Positions 1-9,337 of a stretch of 64,000 nucleotides of DNA are shown here, in pieces. Each line of letters opens with the position of its first letter. Position 1 is the first letter of the stretch. The stretch is from the NCBI RefSeq assembly GCF_012844305.1, contig NZ_JABANE010000003.1:62001-126000 (forward strand), written 5' to 3'. Position numbers and translations under genes: made by a program. Source of the stretch: Flammeovirga aprica JL-4. GTDB taxonomy: Bacteria > Bacteroidota > Bacteroidia > Cytophagales > Flammeovirgaceae. The notes beneath the pieces are model-generated. The model saw only the letters and a list, made by a program, of their open reading frames with translations, was not told the DNA's origin and did no database searches.

Positions 1-983
1 AAACCATCGGTGAACTGAATATCCGTTTTATGACAAAGGCCAACATCTCACGTGTAATGGAACCTAACACGGAGAGTAAGCCGCCAATGAAAGACACTAT
101 TCTCCACAAAGGGGATTTGGTGAAAGCCGTTGGTACTGAAGATGCTCTTAAAAGAGTGGAGTTGCTATTAGGCGAACCGACGGAACAGAAAATACCTCGA
201 TCAGGTATACATGAAATTCGTTGGTTTGTGGTATCATCAAGAAATGTAGTAGGTAAAACATTGGGTGAATTGGATTTGCACAACAACTACCTCGCTACTA
301 TCACCAGAGTAAGACGAGCAGGTTTGGATTTATCTCCAAGACCTTCTACTCGATTAAGATTCGGTGATAAATTATTAATCTCTTCAACAAAAGGAAATAT
401 TATTGGACTGACTGAGCTTTTCGGAGACAGTATTAAAATTGTCCAAACACCAAGTTTCCTGCCGGTTGCTTTGGGTATCATTATCGGTGTTTTATTAGGT
501 AAATTTGAAGTACCACTTCCGGGTGGATCTTCCTTCTCACTAGGTCTTACAGGTGGTGTATTGATGGCCGCTTTAGGATTAAGTAGATTGGGTAAGACAG
601 GACCGATTATCTGGCACCTTCCAAGTAACGCTAATGCACTTTTAAGACAGTTTGGTTTGCTATTATTCCTAACACCTGTAGGTGTGGGTGCCGGTACCAA
701 GCTTGTATCAACAATCAGTGAATACGGTTTCCAATTATTTGGAATCGGTGCGTTGATTACCTTGATCCCTATGCTTGTTGTAACTATTGTAGGACACGTA
801 TTCTTTAAGGTGAATTTCTTATCGCTGATGGGTGCCCTTACAGGTGGCATGACGTCTACTCCTGGCTTAAGTGCAATGGACAACATGACGGAAAGCGACG
901 CACCTCAAGTTGCATATGCTACGGTTTATCCTTTCGCATTAGTTGCAATTATTATTGTTGCACAGATCATTGGAGGACTTTAG
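1..983 (+). CDS. AspT/YidE-type transporter, C-terminal part (5' end outside window)
   Basis: The reading frame is open to the left edge, so only the C-terminal part of the protein is present; the ATG at position 30 is internal. The first ~140 residues resemble regulatory RCK_C/TrkA_C domains, with the repeated pattern G-K-T-L-G-E-L-D followed by an ISRVRR- or ITRVRR-like strand. The rest is a hydrophobic domain of about five to six membrane segments containing GGMTSTPGL, a motif of the aspartate:alanine exchanger (AAEX/YidE/YbjL) family, and ends in YPFALVAIII. Members of this family are inner-membrane antiporters or putative transporters, so the substrate here cannot be named. A strong terminator follows at 1007-1041. 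Confidence 0.85.
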   Translation, partial: TIGELNIRFMTKANISRVMEPNTESKPPMKDTILHKGDLVKAVGTEDALKRVELLLGEPTEQKIPRSGIHEIRWFVVSSRNVVGKTLGELDLHNNYLATITRVRRAGLDLSPRPSTRLRFGDKLLISSTKGNIIGLTELFGDSIKIVQTPSFLPVALGIIIGVLLGKFEVPLPGGSSFSLGLTGGVLMAALGLSRLGKTGPIIWHLPSNANALLRQFGLLLFLTPVGVGAGTKLVSTISEYGFQLFGIGALITLIPMLVVTIVGHVFFKVNFLSLMGALTGGMTSTPGLSAMDNMTESDAPQVAYATVYPFALVAIIIVAQIIGGL

Positions 984-1006
984 AGTTTTATTTATAAGAT
1001 AGCTTT

Positions 1007-1041
1007 AGCCCCAACTGCATTAATTAGCAGCTGGGGCTTTT
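1007..1041 (+). terminator. Rho-independent terminator after the AspT/YidE gene
   Basis: A 12-bp stem (AGCCCCAACTGC with GCAGCTGGGGCT, one G-U pair) encloses an 8-base loop and is followed by TTTT. It lies 24 bp after the transporter stop and just before the end of the convergent hydrolase gene, so it may serve both strands. Confidence 0.85.
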
Positions 1042-1046
1042 CTATA

Positions 1047-1883
1047 TCAGTTTTTCTCTACAAAAGATAAAATCTCAGACAGTACTTCTTCTTTGATTTT
1101 CTCATTGTGCATTTCATGTCTCAAACCTTCCCATTTCTTGAAAGTAATTTTTTCTGAAGGTGCTTTACTGGCAAACTCTTCTGAAGCCTTATAAGATGTA
1201 ATATTATCATCATCACCGTGCATCAAAAGTGTATTTGTTTTTAATTGGCCTGCATTGGCAATGTTCCACTCACCAGCATCTTTCACCCCAAAATACAAAG
1301 CGGTACAGATTTTATTGTGCACCAAAGGGTCTTTCATATACACCTCCCCTACTGTCAAATCCGTGGATAAATCAGCAGGATTCAATTTGGATGGAATCAC
1401 AAAATCTTTAATAATACCCCCTATAAACTTTCCTATTTTCTCCTGCCACGCCGGCGGGTCAGTAGCCAACCTCAACCAAGGACTTGTCACTATAGCCCCC
1501 TTTAAAAATTCAGGCTGTTCTTTCAATAAAAAAGAAGTAACAATGTTTCCACCCATACTATGACCGTAAAGATAAATAGGCAAACCTTGAAATTTTTCTT
1601 TAACAAGAGATAGTAACTCAGAAACATTTTGTAGTACCGCACTGTAACTTGGCACCACGCCTCTTTTGCCAGGTGTTTTTCCATGACCTCTTTGATCATA
1701 CCCAATAAAGCCATAATTATTTTCAGTAAAAAAAGCCGCCACATGAGCATACCTTTCTATATGTTCACCAAAACCATGAACCATGGCAATTATGGCCTTA
1801 GGGTTTTCATTTTCAGGTAACCAACATTTACCGTATATCTCTATATTATCTGCTGTTTGCCAAGAGTATTCAAATGATTTCAT
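1047..1883 (-). CDS. Alpha/beta hydrolase, monoacylglycerol lipase-like
   Basis: This 278-residue protein has the serine aminopeptidase/monoacylglycerol lipase layout (Hydrolase_4). HGFGEH near residue 36 forms the oxyanion region. GYDQRGHGKT lies near residue 61. The nucleophile Ser109 sits in YGHSMGG. An acidic loop HGDDDNIT near residue 222 and His256 in LRHEMH complete a plausible triad. No signal peptide is visible, so it is probably cytoplasmic. It likely hydrolyses a small acyl ester or lysolipid; the substrate is not shown by the sequence. It is a single-gene unit, convergent with the transporter and divergent from yicC. Confidence 0.85.
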   Translation of the reverse strand: MKSFEYSWQTADNIEIYGKCWLPENENPKAIIAMVHGFGEHIERYAHVAAFFTENNYGFIGYDQRGHGKTPGKRGVVPSYSAVLQNVSELLSLVKEKFQGLPIYLYGHSMGGNIVTSFLLKEQPEFLKGAIVTSPWLRLATDPPAWQEKIGKFIGGIIKDFVIPSKLNPADLSTDLTVGEVYMKDPLVHNKICTALYFGVKDAGEWNIANAGQLKTNTLLMHGDDDNITSYKASEEFASKAPSEKITFKKWEGLRHEMHNEKIKEEVLSEILSFVEKN

Positions 1884-2074
1884 CTTTATTTGGTGTATTT
1901 ATGTATTTCGAAAAATTAGTAAAAGATAATAAATTTTGATGATTTGTATTCCAACCGGTCATTTTTCCCTATTTAAAAGTTATTAAATAGTAATATTATT
2001 CTTTGGGATTAGAATAAGGTGAAGAGAATAAGGTATATTTACGGAAGTTTTTTTAAAAAGTATAAAACTCACCT

Positions 2075-2953
2075 ATGATACAATCGATGACTGGCTTCGG
2101 CCAAGTAGCAATAGAAAATGAGCAATTCAGTGCTTCTATCGAAATTAAGACACTTAATTCGAAGAATGCTGATTGCAATATTAAAATGTCATCAACTTTT
2201 TCAGACAAGGAAATTGAGTTAAGAAATTTATTGAGTTCAAAACTTCAAAGAGGTAAAATTCTTCTGATCTTGAATTATGTTTCTAAACGTTCTGAGAGTT
2301 TAACGGCTTCTTTAAACACTGAAGTGATAAAAAGCTATTACAACAGCTTGAAAAGCATTTCTGAAGATTTAGATACTGATTCAAATAACCTTCTGGAAAT
2401 TGTGATGAACATGCCGGAAGTCTTCTCTAAAGAAAATCAGGAAGATATTACTAAAGAAGATTGGCCTGTTATTCAGGAAGGTATTTTAGAAGCAATTAAT
2501 AAAACAATTGAATTCAGAACTGTAGAAGGTGCAGCCTTGGAGAAAGCTTTAAGAGGTGCAATTGTAAACATCACTGATTATCTTGAGAAAGTAATAGAAT
2601 TAGACCCTCAAAGAATTGAGCGTTTGAAGGAAAGATTGAGAAATCAGATTGCTGAGTTTGAAAACAACGAGAACTTTGATGCCAATAGATTTGAACAGGA
2701 ATTGATTTTCTATATTGAGAAATTAGATATCAATGAGGAAAAAGTAAGATTGTCTCAACACTTGAAATACTTTATTCAGACTCTTGAGCAACCAAAATCT
2801 AACGGTAAAAAATTAGGTTTCATTTCTCAGGAAATTGGAAGGGAAATTAATACCATCGGTTCTAAAGCCAACGATGTTGATATTCAGAAAATTGTAGTGA
2901 ATATGAAAGACGAGTTGGAGAAAATCAAAGAACAGAACTTGAATATTTTATAA
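2075..2953 (+). CDS. yicC: YicC/YloC-family endoribonuclease
   Basis: The 292-residue protein begins MIQSMTGFGQ, the near-invariant start of the YicC family, and has the usual family length. The C-terminal half (about 200-292) carries the DUF1732-like region with a conserved G-F-I-S-Q-E-I-G-R-E-x-N-T-I-G-S-K stretch. YicC proteins are RNases that act in RNA turnover; this rests on family knowledge. The gene stands alone, has a strong terminator 40 bp downstream, and is convergent with galE. Confidence 0.93.
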   Translation: MIQSMTGFGQVAIENEQFSASIEIKTLNSKNADCNIKMSSTFSDKEIELRNLLSSKLQRGKILLILNYVSKRSESLTASLNTEVIKSYYNSLKSISEDLDTDSNNLLEIVMNMPEVFSKENQEDITKEDWPVIQEGILEAINKTIEFRTVEGAALEKALRGAIVNITDYLEKVIELDPQRIERLKERLRNQIAEFENNENFDANRFEQELIFYIEKLDINEEKVRLSQHLKYFIQTLEQPKSNGKKLGFISQEIGREINTIGSKANDVDIQKIVVNMKDELEKIKEQNLNIL

Positions 2954-2992
2954 GGTCAGATTGAAATTTTACAAAAACGACCTAAAGAAAAA

Positions 2993-3027
2993 GGCATTAT
3001 TCTATCACGCAGAATAATGCCTTTTTT
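2993..3027. terminator. Bidirectional terminator between yicC and galE
   Basis: An 11-bp perfect stem (GGCATTATTCT with AGAATAATGCC) has a 7-base loop and is followed by six T on the plus strand and preceded by a run of A, giving a T tract on the minus strand too. It can end both convergent genes. Confidence 0.88.
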
Positions 3028-3053
3028 ATGCTTAAAAGCATTTTGAAACATTT

Positions 3054-4088
3054 CTAAGCGTTTCCTTTACGGATCGCCTGTTCCCATTTCCATGCTGACT
3101 CCATCATAATATCAATGCCACTCTCAGCTTTCCAACCTAAAATTTCATTGGCAATGGTCGTATCAGCCCAAATCTGCTCCACATCCCCTTCTCTGCGGTC
3201 TACAATTTTATAATTCACAGGAATGTCATTTACTTTTTCAAAAGCATTGATCACTTCCAAAACAGATGATCCAGTACCTGTTCCTAAATTGAAGAACTCA
3301 TACCCCTCTTCGTTTTTGTTTTCCAACAAGCGTTCTGCCGCAATAATATGTGCTTTTGCTAAATCTACAACATGAATGTAATCACGAATAGCTGAACCAT
3401 CAGGCGTATTATAATCATCACCGAATACTGAAAGTTGCTCTCTTAAACCAATGGCTGTTTGTGTAATGAATGGCACAAGGTTTTGAGGTACTCCCTTTGG
3501 TAATTCACCAATTAATGCTGATGAATGTGCGCCCACTGGATTAAAATAACGAAGAGCAATGGCTTTTATTTCTGAAAATGCCTTTACGGTATCTCTCAAA
3601 ATTTCTTCACAAATCTGTTTTGTATTGCCATAGGGCGACTCTGCTGGCTGTACTTTAGCAGACTCTGTTACAGGCAAATCTTCTGGCTGACCATACACAG
3701 TACAAGAAGAAGAAAATACCATATTGGCTACTTTGTGCTTCTTCATGCTGTTAAGCAAATTGATTAGCGAACAGATATTGTTTTGATAATATTTCAATGG
3801 CTCATTAACAGACTCTCCTACGGCTTTAAATGCGGCAAAGTGAATGACTGAACCGATATTGGGATATTTTTCAAATAAAGCTTCTACACCACTTTCGTTC
3901 ACTAAATTCAGCTCCTCAAAAAATGGTCGCCTCCCAGTAATTTTTTCTATTCTATCTACAACTTCAATTTCTGAGTTGGATAAATCATCAACTATTACTA
4001 CTTCATAACCTTGGTTTTGAAGCTCAACAACTGTATGAGAACCGATATATCCGGTTCCTCCTGTGACTAATACTTGATTTTTTGACAT
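3054..4088 (-). CDS. galE: UDP-glucose 4-epimerase
   Basis: A 344-residue short-chain dehydrogenase of the extended class. The NAD-binding GGTGYIG motif is at residues 10-16, a serine cluster lies at 126-128, and the catalytic YxxxK is Tyr153/Lys157 (SPYGNTK). The length and the C-terminal region (NLGTGTG, RREGDVEQIWAD) are typical of bacterial GalE. It interconverts UDP-glucose and UDP-galactose for galactose use and for surface polysaccharide synthesis. It stands alone on the minus strand, upstream of the subtilase gene in map order, with a separate 56-bp gap. Confidence 0.93.
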   Translation of the reverse strand: MSKNQVLVTGGTGYIGSHTVVELQNQGYEVVIVDDLSNSEIEVVDRIEKITGRRPFFEELNLVNESGVEALFEKYPNIGSVIHFAAFKAVGESVNEPLKYYQNNICSLINLLNSMKKHKVANMVFSSSCTVYGQPEDLPVTESAKVQPAESPYGNTKQICEEILRDTVKAFSEIKAIALRYFNPVGAHSSALIGELPKGVPQNLVPFITQTAIGLREQLSVFGDDYNTPDGSAIRDYIHVVDLAKAHIIAAERLLENKNEEGYEFFNLGTGTGSSVLEVINAFEKVNDIPVNYKIVDRREGDVEQIWADTTIANEILGWKAESGIDIMMESAWKWEQAIRKGNA

Positions 4089-4144
4089 CTTATTTAATAA
4101 TTATTTTTGGCTTAGAACAATAATCTAACTTAAAAAGTACTGAT

Positions 4145-5734
4145 TTAATTCACTTTTACCTTAAAGGTTTTATAATATTCTTCGGTAGATACTCTTAATA
4201 ATAAATATTGTCCTCTATGACTGGCAGGCACATTTAAAAGTTCTATTGACTTCTCATTCGAAGACTTTTGGCTTTGGAGCATTTGCCCTGCCATCGTAAA
4301 CCATGTGAATTCCAGTTCAATATTTTTTAATTTCGAAGGAAGTTCAACTTTTATAATTGTATCATTTACTGGATTCGGGTATACTTTCACCTTTTTGAAC
4401 AAGCTTTCATTTTCTTCTAAATCTGTAATCAACAAAGCCCTTTCATAATTAGGAATACCAAAACCATACAGACTATCCGGTGCAGATGCTTTATCTCCAG
4501 ACCTTCTAAGCCTTGTGATAACGTCCATTGGCGTAGTGCCTTCTGGTAAAGCCTGTATTAATCCAGCACATAATGCTGCCATTTGAGGAGCAGAGAAAGA
4601 TGTACCATTTGCTGTGCTTACTGTACCTGTTGACTTTACAACCCAAGCACCTTCACCAGCTGCCATTACATCAGGCTTGATTCTTCCGTCTGATGTTGGT
4701 CCAAAAGAACTCGTAATCGCTTTGTTCAAAGTAGTATTATTTACGGAACCTACCGTCAATACGAAAGGTGAATCAGCCGGGAAGGAGATTTTCTTCCAAT
4801 ATCCTGCCCCTTCATTTCCAGCAGATGAAACCACTAAAATTCCTTTTGTATAGGCATGATTAGCTCCTAAAGTGATCCAAGCTGTTTTACCATTTAAATC
4901 ACTTTGAGTGTAATTCTGAGATGCATCATCAAAATCATAATATCCTAAAGAGCTTTGGATGATATCTACGCCAATCGAGTCTGCTCGTTCTGCAGCGGCT
5001 ACCCACATCAACTCTTCAATTCTACTCTCATAAGATGTGTTTTCAGTACGGTACAAATAATAGGTCGCTTCTGGAGCACCTCCTACAAAACTGCCTTCAT
5101 CATAAGCTGCCATGGTCGACAATACATCTGCCCCGTGATTATGATCATCTGCTACATTAGAGTTCTTAGAATAAAAATCGTACGCTTCCCCTAACTTCAG
5201 TTCATTGAAATACGGATTTGTAGTGTAATTTTTAAATCCGGCATCTAATACGGCAACATGAATTCCTTCACCTTTGTGTCCGTCCTTGTGCATTTTATCA
5301 ATTCCTAAAAGCTCATTCTGCTGTTTTGCTTTACCATAATCGTAGGCCTCAGTTTTTTCATCCTCTTCGATCCCGCCCATTGTCTTATCTGACATGTTCA
5401 TTACTTTCTCAACAGATGCAATTTTTTCGATCTCTGCCGTATTCGTATTACTGACAATCACGGCGTTGAACCATTTCAATGGATACCATATTGTTGCTCC
5501 AGTTGAAGCCACGGCATCGATATAGGATTGTACTACAGGTAAGTCTGATGAATCGATAGCGATATTCATCATTTCTCTTCTATTGATTGACGCTTCAGAA
5601 AGGTATTCTTCTGGATTAGATAGACTGAAGTTGGTAGGGTTTTTATCTTTGAATTGAACAAGATAAAATGTTTCCTGTGCTGAAAGCAACAGTGACAAAT
5701 GAAATAGAATGGCGGTAAAAAGTGTCTTTTTCAT
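4145..5734 (-). CDS. Secreted subtilisin-like (S8) serine protease with T9SS-type sorting tail
   Basis: The 529-residue protein starts with a cleavable signal peptide (hydrophobic to about Ala19). Residues ~25-115 look like an inhibitor-type propeptide region. The S8 domain (about 150-430) shows the catalytic triad: Asp164 in VLDAGF, His200 in DDHNHG and Ser379 in NGTSFSAP, with oxyanion Asn307 in SSAGNEG. The last ~80 residues start with a VYPNPV motif and form a beta-rich tail, as in type IX secretion type A sorting domains. It is therefore expected to be exported through the outer membrane and to degrade external proteins. It is a single-gene unit. Confidence 0.9.
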   Translation of the reverse strand: MKKTLFTAILFHLSLLLSAQETFYLVQFKDKNPTNFSLSNPEEYLSEASINRREMMNIAIDSSDLPVVQSYIDAVASTGATIWYPLKWFNAVIVSNTNTAEIEKIASVEKVMNMSDKTMGGIEEDEKTEAYDYGKAKQQNELLGIDKMHKDGHKGEGIHVAVLDAGFKNYTTNPYFNELKLGEAYDFYSKNSNVADDHNHGADVLSTMAAYDEGSFVGGAPEATYYLYRTENTSYESRIEELMWVAAAERADSIGVDIIQSSLGYYDFDDASQNYTQSDLNGKTAWITLGANHAYTKGILVVSSAGNEGAGYWKKISFPADSPFVLTVGSVNNTTLNKAITSSFGPTSDGRIKPDVMAAGEGAWVVKSTGTVSTANGTSFSAPQMAALCAGLIQALPEGTTPMDVITRLRRSGDKASAPDSLYGFGIPNYERALLITDLEENESLFKKVKVYPNPVNDTIIKVELPSKLKNIELEFTWFTMAGQMLQSQKSSNEKSIELLNVPASHRGQYLLLRVSTEEYYKTFKVKVN

Positions 5735-5829
5735 AATTAAAAAAGTGCAATTTCTTTTTGATATTTTTAAGTATGCTGAATAATGGGATAAGTACTAATT
5801 AGAAGTTAATCAGTTTTTATTTGATAAGA

Positions 5830-5870
5830 AAAAACCTCTTTCTACAAAAATCATAGATCGAGGTTCATTC
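5830..5870 (-). terminator. Probable terminator after the SUI1-like gene
   Basis: Read on the minus strand, AACCTC and GAGGTT pair around an AT-rich loop of roughly 20 bases and are followed directly by TTTT. The stem is short, so the call is moderate. Confidence 0.5.
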
Positions 5871-5933
5871 ATATCTTATTTATTGCTACAAAAATACAAT
5901 TTTTTATAACAACAAGCCTTTATATTTAATTTT

Positions 5934-6299
5934 TTAACCTCCAGATTTCTTTGCTTTGTAACCTGCTTCTTTGAGCAGCTCCATCACTTTGTCTCTGAAA
6001 TCGCCTTGAATGATAATCTCGCCTTCTTTGGCACTTCCACCAACACCACATTTTGATTTCAATGTTTTGGCTAAAGCTTTTAAATCATCATCACTGCCTA
6101 CAAAACCTGTCACAAGAGTAGCTGCTTTTCCTTTTCTATTTTTACGGTCCAACATTACTCTCAAGTCTTGTTGATTAGGAGGAAGTGTTTCTTCTTCGAA
6201 ATCTGATTCCGTTTCATATTCATAATCAGGATCAGTACTGAACACCACTCCTAAGCGATCTTTCCAGTCGCCCCCATCATTATTGTTTTTTCTCCCCAT
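5934..6299 (-). CDS. SUI1-family translation initiation factor-like protein (YciH type)
   Basis: A 121-residue protein. Residues ~50-115 match the SUI1/eIF1 fold: basic stretch [16 protein letters not shown], the [16 protein letters not shown] segment and [13 protein letters not shown]. The N-terminal ~50 residues are acidic and low in complexity. Bacterial YciH-type proteins bind the small ribosomal subunit and influence start-codon fidelity; its role in this phylum is not well established. It lies 9 bp downstream of the ftsX stop on the same strand, so the two are probably co-transcribed. Confidence 0.88.
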   Translation of the reverse strand: MGRKNNNDGGDWKDRLGVVFSTDPDYEYETESDFEEETLPPNQQDLRVMLDRKNRKGKAATLVTGFVGSDDDLKALAKTLKSKCGVGGSAKEGEIIIQGDFRDKVMELLKEAGYKAKKSGG

Positions 6300-6308
6300 G
6301 ATTTCTGA

Positions 6309-7172
6309 TTAATAAAGGTCGTCCAACTTTAATTTTAAATATTTACTTATTGCGAAGTATACACTCGATACAACCACTAAAGTTCCCAATAAGACGGCTA
6401 ATATACAAATAAACCCAATATCTTTTGTGGAGATCAAGTACACAAGTTCCGGCATAGAAGAAAGGGCCGAAATAGCCACCAAAGCCACAAAGACGGATGC
6501 TATGCCTCCTCCTATTGCTCCTTGGATCGCTCCTCTCATTAGGAAAGGCTGCTTGATAAACATCTGAGTAGCCCCGACTAACTGCATAGAACGGATTAAA
6601 AAGCGTTGAGAGTAAAGTGCTAAACGGATAGAGTTATTGATCAGAATAACTGCCGTTGAGAAAAAGATCAGGGACAGTACAACCACCACTATACCAATTG
6701 TTCTCATATTACCTCTGATGTTCTGAAGCATACTCTTTGTATATACTACTTCGTAAACACCGGAGAGCGTTGAAAGCTCATGTTTTACATTTTCTAATGC
6801 ACTGCTTTCTACTCCAACATCCACGCGTACTGCAAAAGCATCTCTCAGTGGATTTTCACCCAAAAAGCGGACAAAATCTTCTCCTGTAGATTCTATCATA
6901 ATCTCCGCTGCTGACTCCTTACTGATAAACTGAGGAGGTTCTTCTTTAGAAACAAAAGAAAAGTTCTGAATCGCCGCCGATAAGCTTTCTTTATCTGACT
7001 CTGACAAGTCTTTTTCTAAGATCACCTGCATCTCTATGCCGCTTGAAAGTTTGTTGGCTAGTCTCTTTGTTGCAATTGCAAAAAGCCCAAACAATGCAAT
7101 CATAAACAAAGCAGCAGATATACTGAATAATACGTTTGTATAGGGATAACTTCCAACGATTTTTTTCTTCAT
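6309..7172 (-). CDS. ftsX: FtsX-like cell-division ABC permease
   Basis: The preferred start gives MKKKIVGSYPYTN at 7172 (287 residues), since the 18 residues added by the upstream start at 7226 look unlike any FtsX terminus. The layout is typical: one N-terminal membrane helix, a periplasmic loop (about 45-165), then three C-terminal helices of the MacB/FtsX permease kind with a SMQLVGATQMFI-like segment. With FtsE it forms the complex that activates peptidoglycan hydrolases at the septum. No ftsE is next to it here. It is followed after 9 bp by the SUI1-like gene. Confidence 0.88.
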   Translation of the reverse strand: MKKKIVGSYPYTNVLFSISAALFMIALFGLFAIATKRLANKLSSGIEMQVILEKDLSESDKESLSAAIQNFSFVSKEEPPQFISKESAAEIMIESTGEDFVRFLGENPLRDAFAVRVDVGVESSALENVKHELSTLSGVYEVVYTKSMLQNIRGNMRTIGIVVVVLSLIFFSTAVILINNSIRLALYSQRFLIRSMQLVGATQMFIKQPFLMRGAIQGAIGGGIASVFVALVAISALSSMPELVYLISTKDIGFICILAVLLGTLVVVSSVYFAISKYLKLKLDDLY

Positions 7173-7322
7173 TGGTCTATAAAAAATTTTGCTTTTAGGG
7201 GATAATTTCAACGCATGACATGGCATTCCACATCATTTTTATGAAGATGAGAAGTCCAGCATGCTCTTAGTGGACCTATAGGCACACATTAGATTAACGA
7301 CAAAATTGTGTAGTTCTTATTA

Positions 7323-7371
7323 AAATCCTCCATCAAAATCATATTATTTCATATTGATGGAGGATTTTTTT
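7323..7371. terminator. Terminator overlapping the ung stop
   Basis: A perfect 14-bp stem (AAATCCTCCATCAA with TTGATGGAGGATTT) has T-rich tails on both strands. It lies immediately downstream of ung on the minus strand and overlaps its stop codon. Confidence 0.85.
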
Positions 7372-8032
7372 ACCAATTAATTGGTGATTCGCCTCTCTCT
7401 TCTAAATATTGATTGGCTTGCTGGAACTGATGATTTCCAAAGAAACCTCTATGTGCTGATAATGGAGATGGGTGAACTGACTTTAAAACCAAATGTTTTT
7501 TGGGGTCAATCACTCTTCCTTTTTTCTGGGCATAAGAGCCCCATAGGAAAAATACCACACCTTCTTTCTCGTTCGCCACTTTTTCAATCACAGCGTCAGT
7601 AAATTGCTCCCACCCTTTATTCTGATGTGAACCTGCTTTGTGTGCCTCTACTGTAAGTGTAGCATTCAATAATAACACACCTTGATCCGCCCAACGTTCT
7701 AAATTGCCAGATGCGGGACGCGGTATACCTAAATCCGCTTCAATTTCCTTGAAAATATTGACCAAAGAAGGTGGTTGCTTAATTCCGTCACTTACTGAGA
7801 AACACAATCCATTAGCCTGTCCTTCTCCATGATAAGGATCTTGCCCCAAAATCACTACTTTCACCTTATCAAAAGAACAATGTTCAAAGGCATTGAAAAT
7901 TTTACCTGCAGGAGGAAAAATTGTTTTTGTAGCATATTCTTGTTTTACAAACTCAACAAGATTTGCAAAGTAGGGCTGTTCAAACTCTGCTGTTAGTTTT
8001 TCTTTCCAGGATGATTCTATTCTTACTTCCAT
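7370..8032 (-). CDS. ung: Uracil-DNA glycosylase, family 1
   Basis: The preferred start at 8032 (MEVRIESSWK) gives 220 residues, the normal family length. A longer frame reaching 8068 would begin inside the terminator hairpin of the preceding gene. The catalytic water-activating Asp65 lies in GQDPYHGEGQANGL and the minor-groove loop KSVHPSPLSA is present near the C-terminus. The enzyme removes uracil from DNA at the start of base excision repair. It lies downstream of the arginase-superfamily gene but is separated from it by a hairpin with a T tract. Confidence 0.95.
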   Translation of the reverse strand: MEVRIESSWKEKLTAEFEQPYFANLVEFVKQEYATKTIFPPAGKIFNAFEHCSFDKVKVVILGQDPYHGEGQANGLCFSVSDGIKQPPSLVNIFKEIEADLGIPRPASGNLERWADQGVLLLNATLTVEAHKAGSHQNKGWEQFTDAVIEKVANEKEGVVFFLWGSYAQKKGRVIDPKKHLVLKSVHPSPLSAHRGFFGNHQFQQANQYLEERGESPINW

Positions 8033-8039
8033 ATAAAAA

Positions 8040-8066
8040 AAGGAGTTACTCTTTTCAAGTAACCCC
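8040..8066 (-). terminator. Terminator between the arginase-superfamily gene and ung
   Basis: On the minus strand a GGGGTTACT / AGTAACTCC stem with a small loop is followed by seven T. It sits in the short gap before ung, so ung is probably expressed from another promoter or by read-through. Confidence 0.75.
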
Positions 8067-8077
8067 AAGGTATAATT

Positions 8078-9067
8078 TTATGCTTTTACAATTTCAAATG
8101 ACAATGCGGCTGCCAATTTTGCAGTACGCTTATCAATATCCAAACGAGGATTTAACTCAGCGATATCAGATGAAATCACCTTTCCGCTTTTGTATACTTT
8201 TTTGAACAATCTCATAAACGTAGGGTTGGGCTCTACTCCATTATACGCTGAAGCACTTACGCCAGGTGCATAGTGCGCTGCGAACACGTCCATACATGTT
8301 GTTTGATATACAAAATCTACGCTATCCAAAAATGCACTCAGTTTGTGTGTAGTACCCACTTTATCTGCTTCCGACAATCTACGTCCTGTAATATACTTTA
8401 CGTTCAAATCGTTAGCCGTATCATAAAGTTTTTGAGTATTACTGTTTTTTTGGATACCAATCACCAAATAATTGAATGATCTGCTTTGTTCTTTCTGCTT
8501 TTGAGCGATCTGATAAAAAGGAGTTCCTGAGCTTGGCAAAGGATTTGGCTCCCTTAAATCAAAATGAGCATCAAAATTAATGATGCCTAATCGTTTACCA
8601 GGGTGCACCTTATTCATATAAGCGTTAACCCCTAAATAGTGAGCATAGGCAATCTCATGACCGCCACCCCACACTAATGGACGGTAGCCTTTTGTCAAGA
8701 TCATTTCAATTACTTTTCCTAATGCCTCCTGAGCACCTTCCAAGTCTTCATCAGTACATTGGATATTCCCTAGATCTAAAAGGTGAACTGATTCAGGAAA
8801 ATGAACTGGTAAATTGGCACTTACTTTTCTCATTTCGTAAGGTCCATCTACCGCTCCTACTCTTCCGTTGTTACGTTTTACACCTTCATCGCACATGAAA
8901 CCAATAATAGCTACCCCTGTTTCACCTTCTTGTAAAGTTGGCATTTCTTCTTTTTCAAGATTCACTACTTGTACCTTCTGATGCCATCTAAAAACATCAT
9001 ACGTCTCACCATCTATTCTTCCGGTCCAGATTGAAGGGTTTGTTGCTAAGTATCTATGATCTATCAT
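8078..9067 (-). CDS. Arginase-superfamily hydrolase, formimidoylglutamase-like
   Basis: A 329-residue ureohydrolase. The superfamily metal-binding motifs are recognisable: GGGHE with His137, NFDAHFD with Asp166, His168 and Asp170, and a third motif TTCMDVF with Asp260. The following APGVSA matches formimidoylglutamase and agmatinase sequences. In the third motif the usual first aspartate of S-x-D-x-D is Cys258, so one expected manganese ligand is replaced. The most likely role is histidine degradation (formimidoylglutamate to glutamate and formamide), but no other hut gene is nearby. No signal peptide is seen, so it is cytoplasmic. Confidence 0.75.
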   Translation of the reverse strand: MIDHRYLATNPSIWTGRIDGETYDVFRWHQKVQVVNLEKEEMPTLQEGETGVAIIGFMCDEGVKRNNGRVGAVDGPYEMRKVSANLPVHFPESVHLLDLGNIQCTDEDLEGAQEALGKVIEMILTKGYRPLVWGGGHEIAYAHYLGVNAYMNKVHPGKRLGIINFDAHFDLREPNPLPSSGTPFYQIAQKQKEQSRSFNYLVIGIQKNSNTQKLYDTANDLNVKYITGRRLSEADKVGTTHKLSAFLDSVDFVYQTTCMDVFAAHYAPGVSASAYNGVEPNPTFMRLFKKVYKSGKVISSDIAELNPRLDIDKRTAKLAAALSFEIVKA

Positions 9068-9337
9068 GTATTTATATATTGTATTTTTCTAATATTTTTT
9101 TTAATTCATCTAAAAAGATTTTTTAGTGCTCCACAAATTAACAAAAAGGTTGTTTAGGATAGAAAAATTATGTATATTAATTGCATTAACCCTTTCAAAA
9201 AGTTTAAATAACATCAACTCACAGTGCATACTAAAAAATTATTTTGGCTACTCCTCTAACCTAATTGTCTTATTGATAATAGAAGACACATTAAATTCCT
9301 TCACCCTCTACCTATCTCAGAAAAATATAATTATCCC

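Noticed and set aside
287..886. 199-codon open frame antisense to the AspT/YidE-type transporter
   Set aside because: It lies wholly within a well-supported gene, lacks any recognisable domain and is rich in Pro, Ser and Asn as expected from a mirrored membrane-protein gene.
7173..7226. Extended start for ftsX at 7226
   Set aside because: The 18 added residues do not look like part of an FtsX terminus; the ATG at 7172 gives a normal protein.
8033..8068. Extended start for ung
   Set aside because: It would begin inside a terminator hairpin and its T tract; the start at 8032 gives the normal length.
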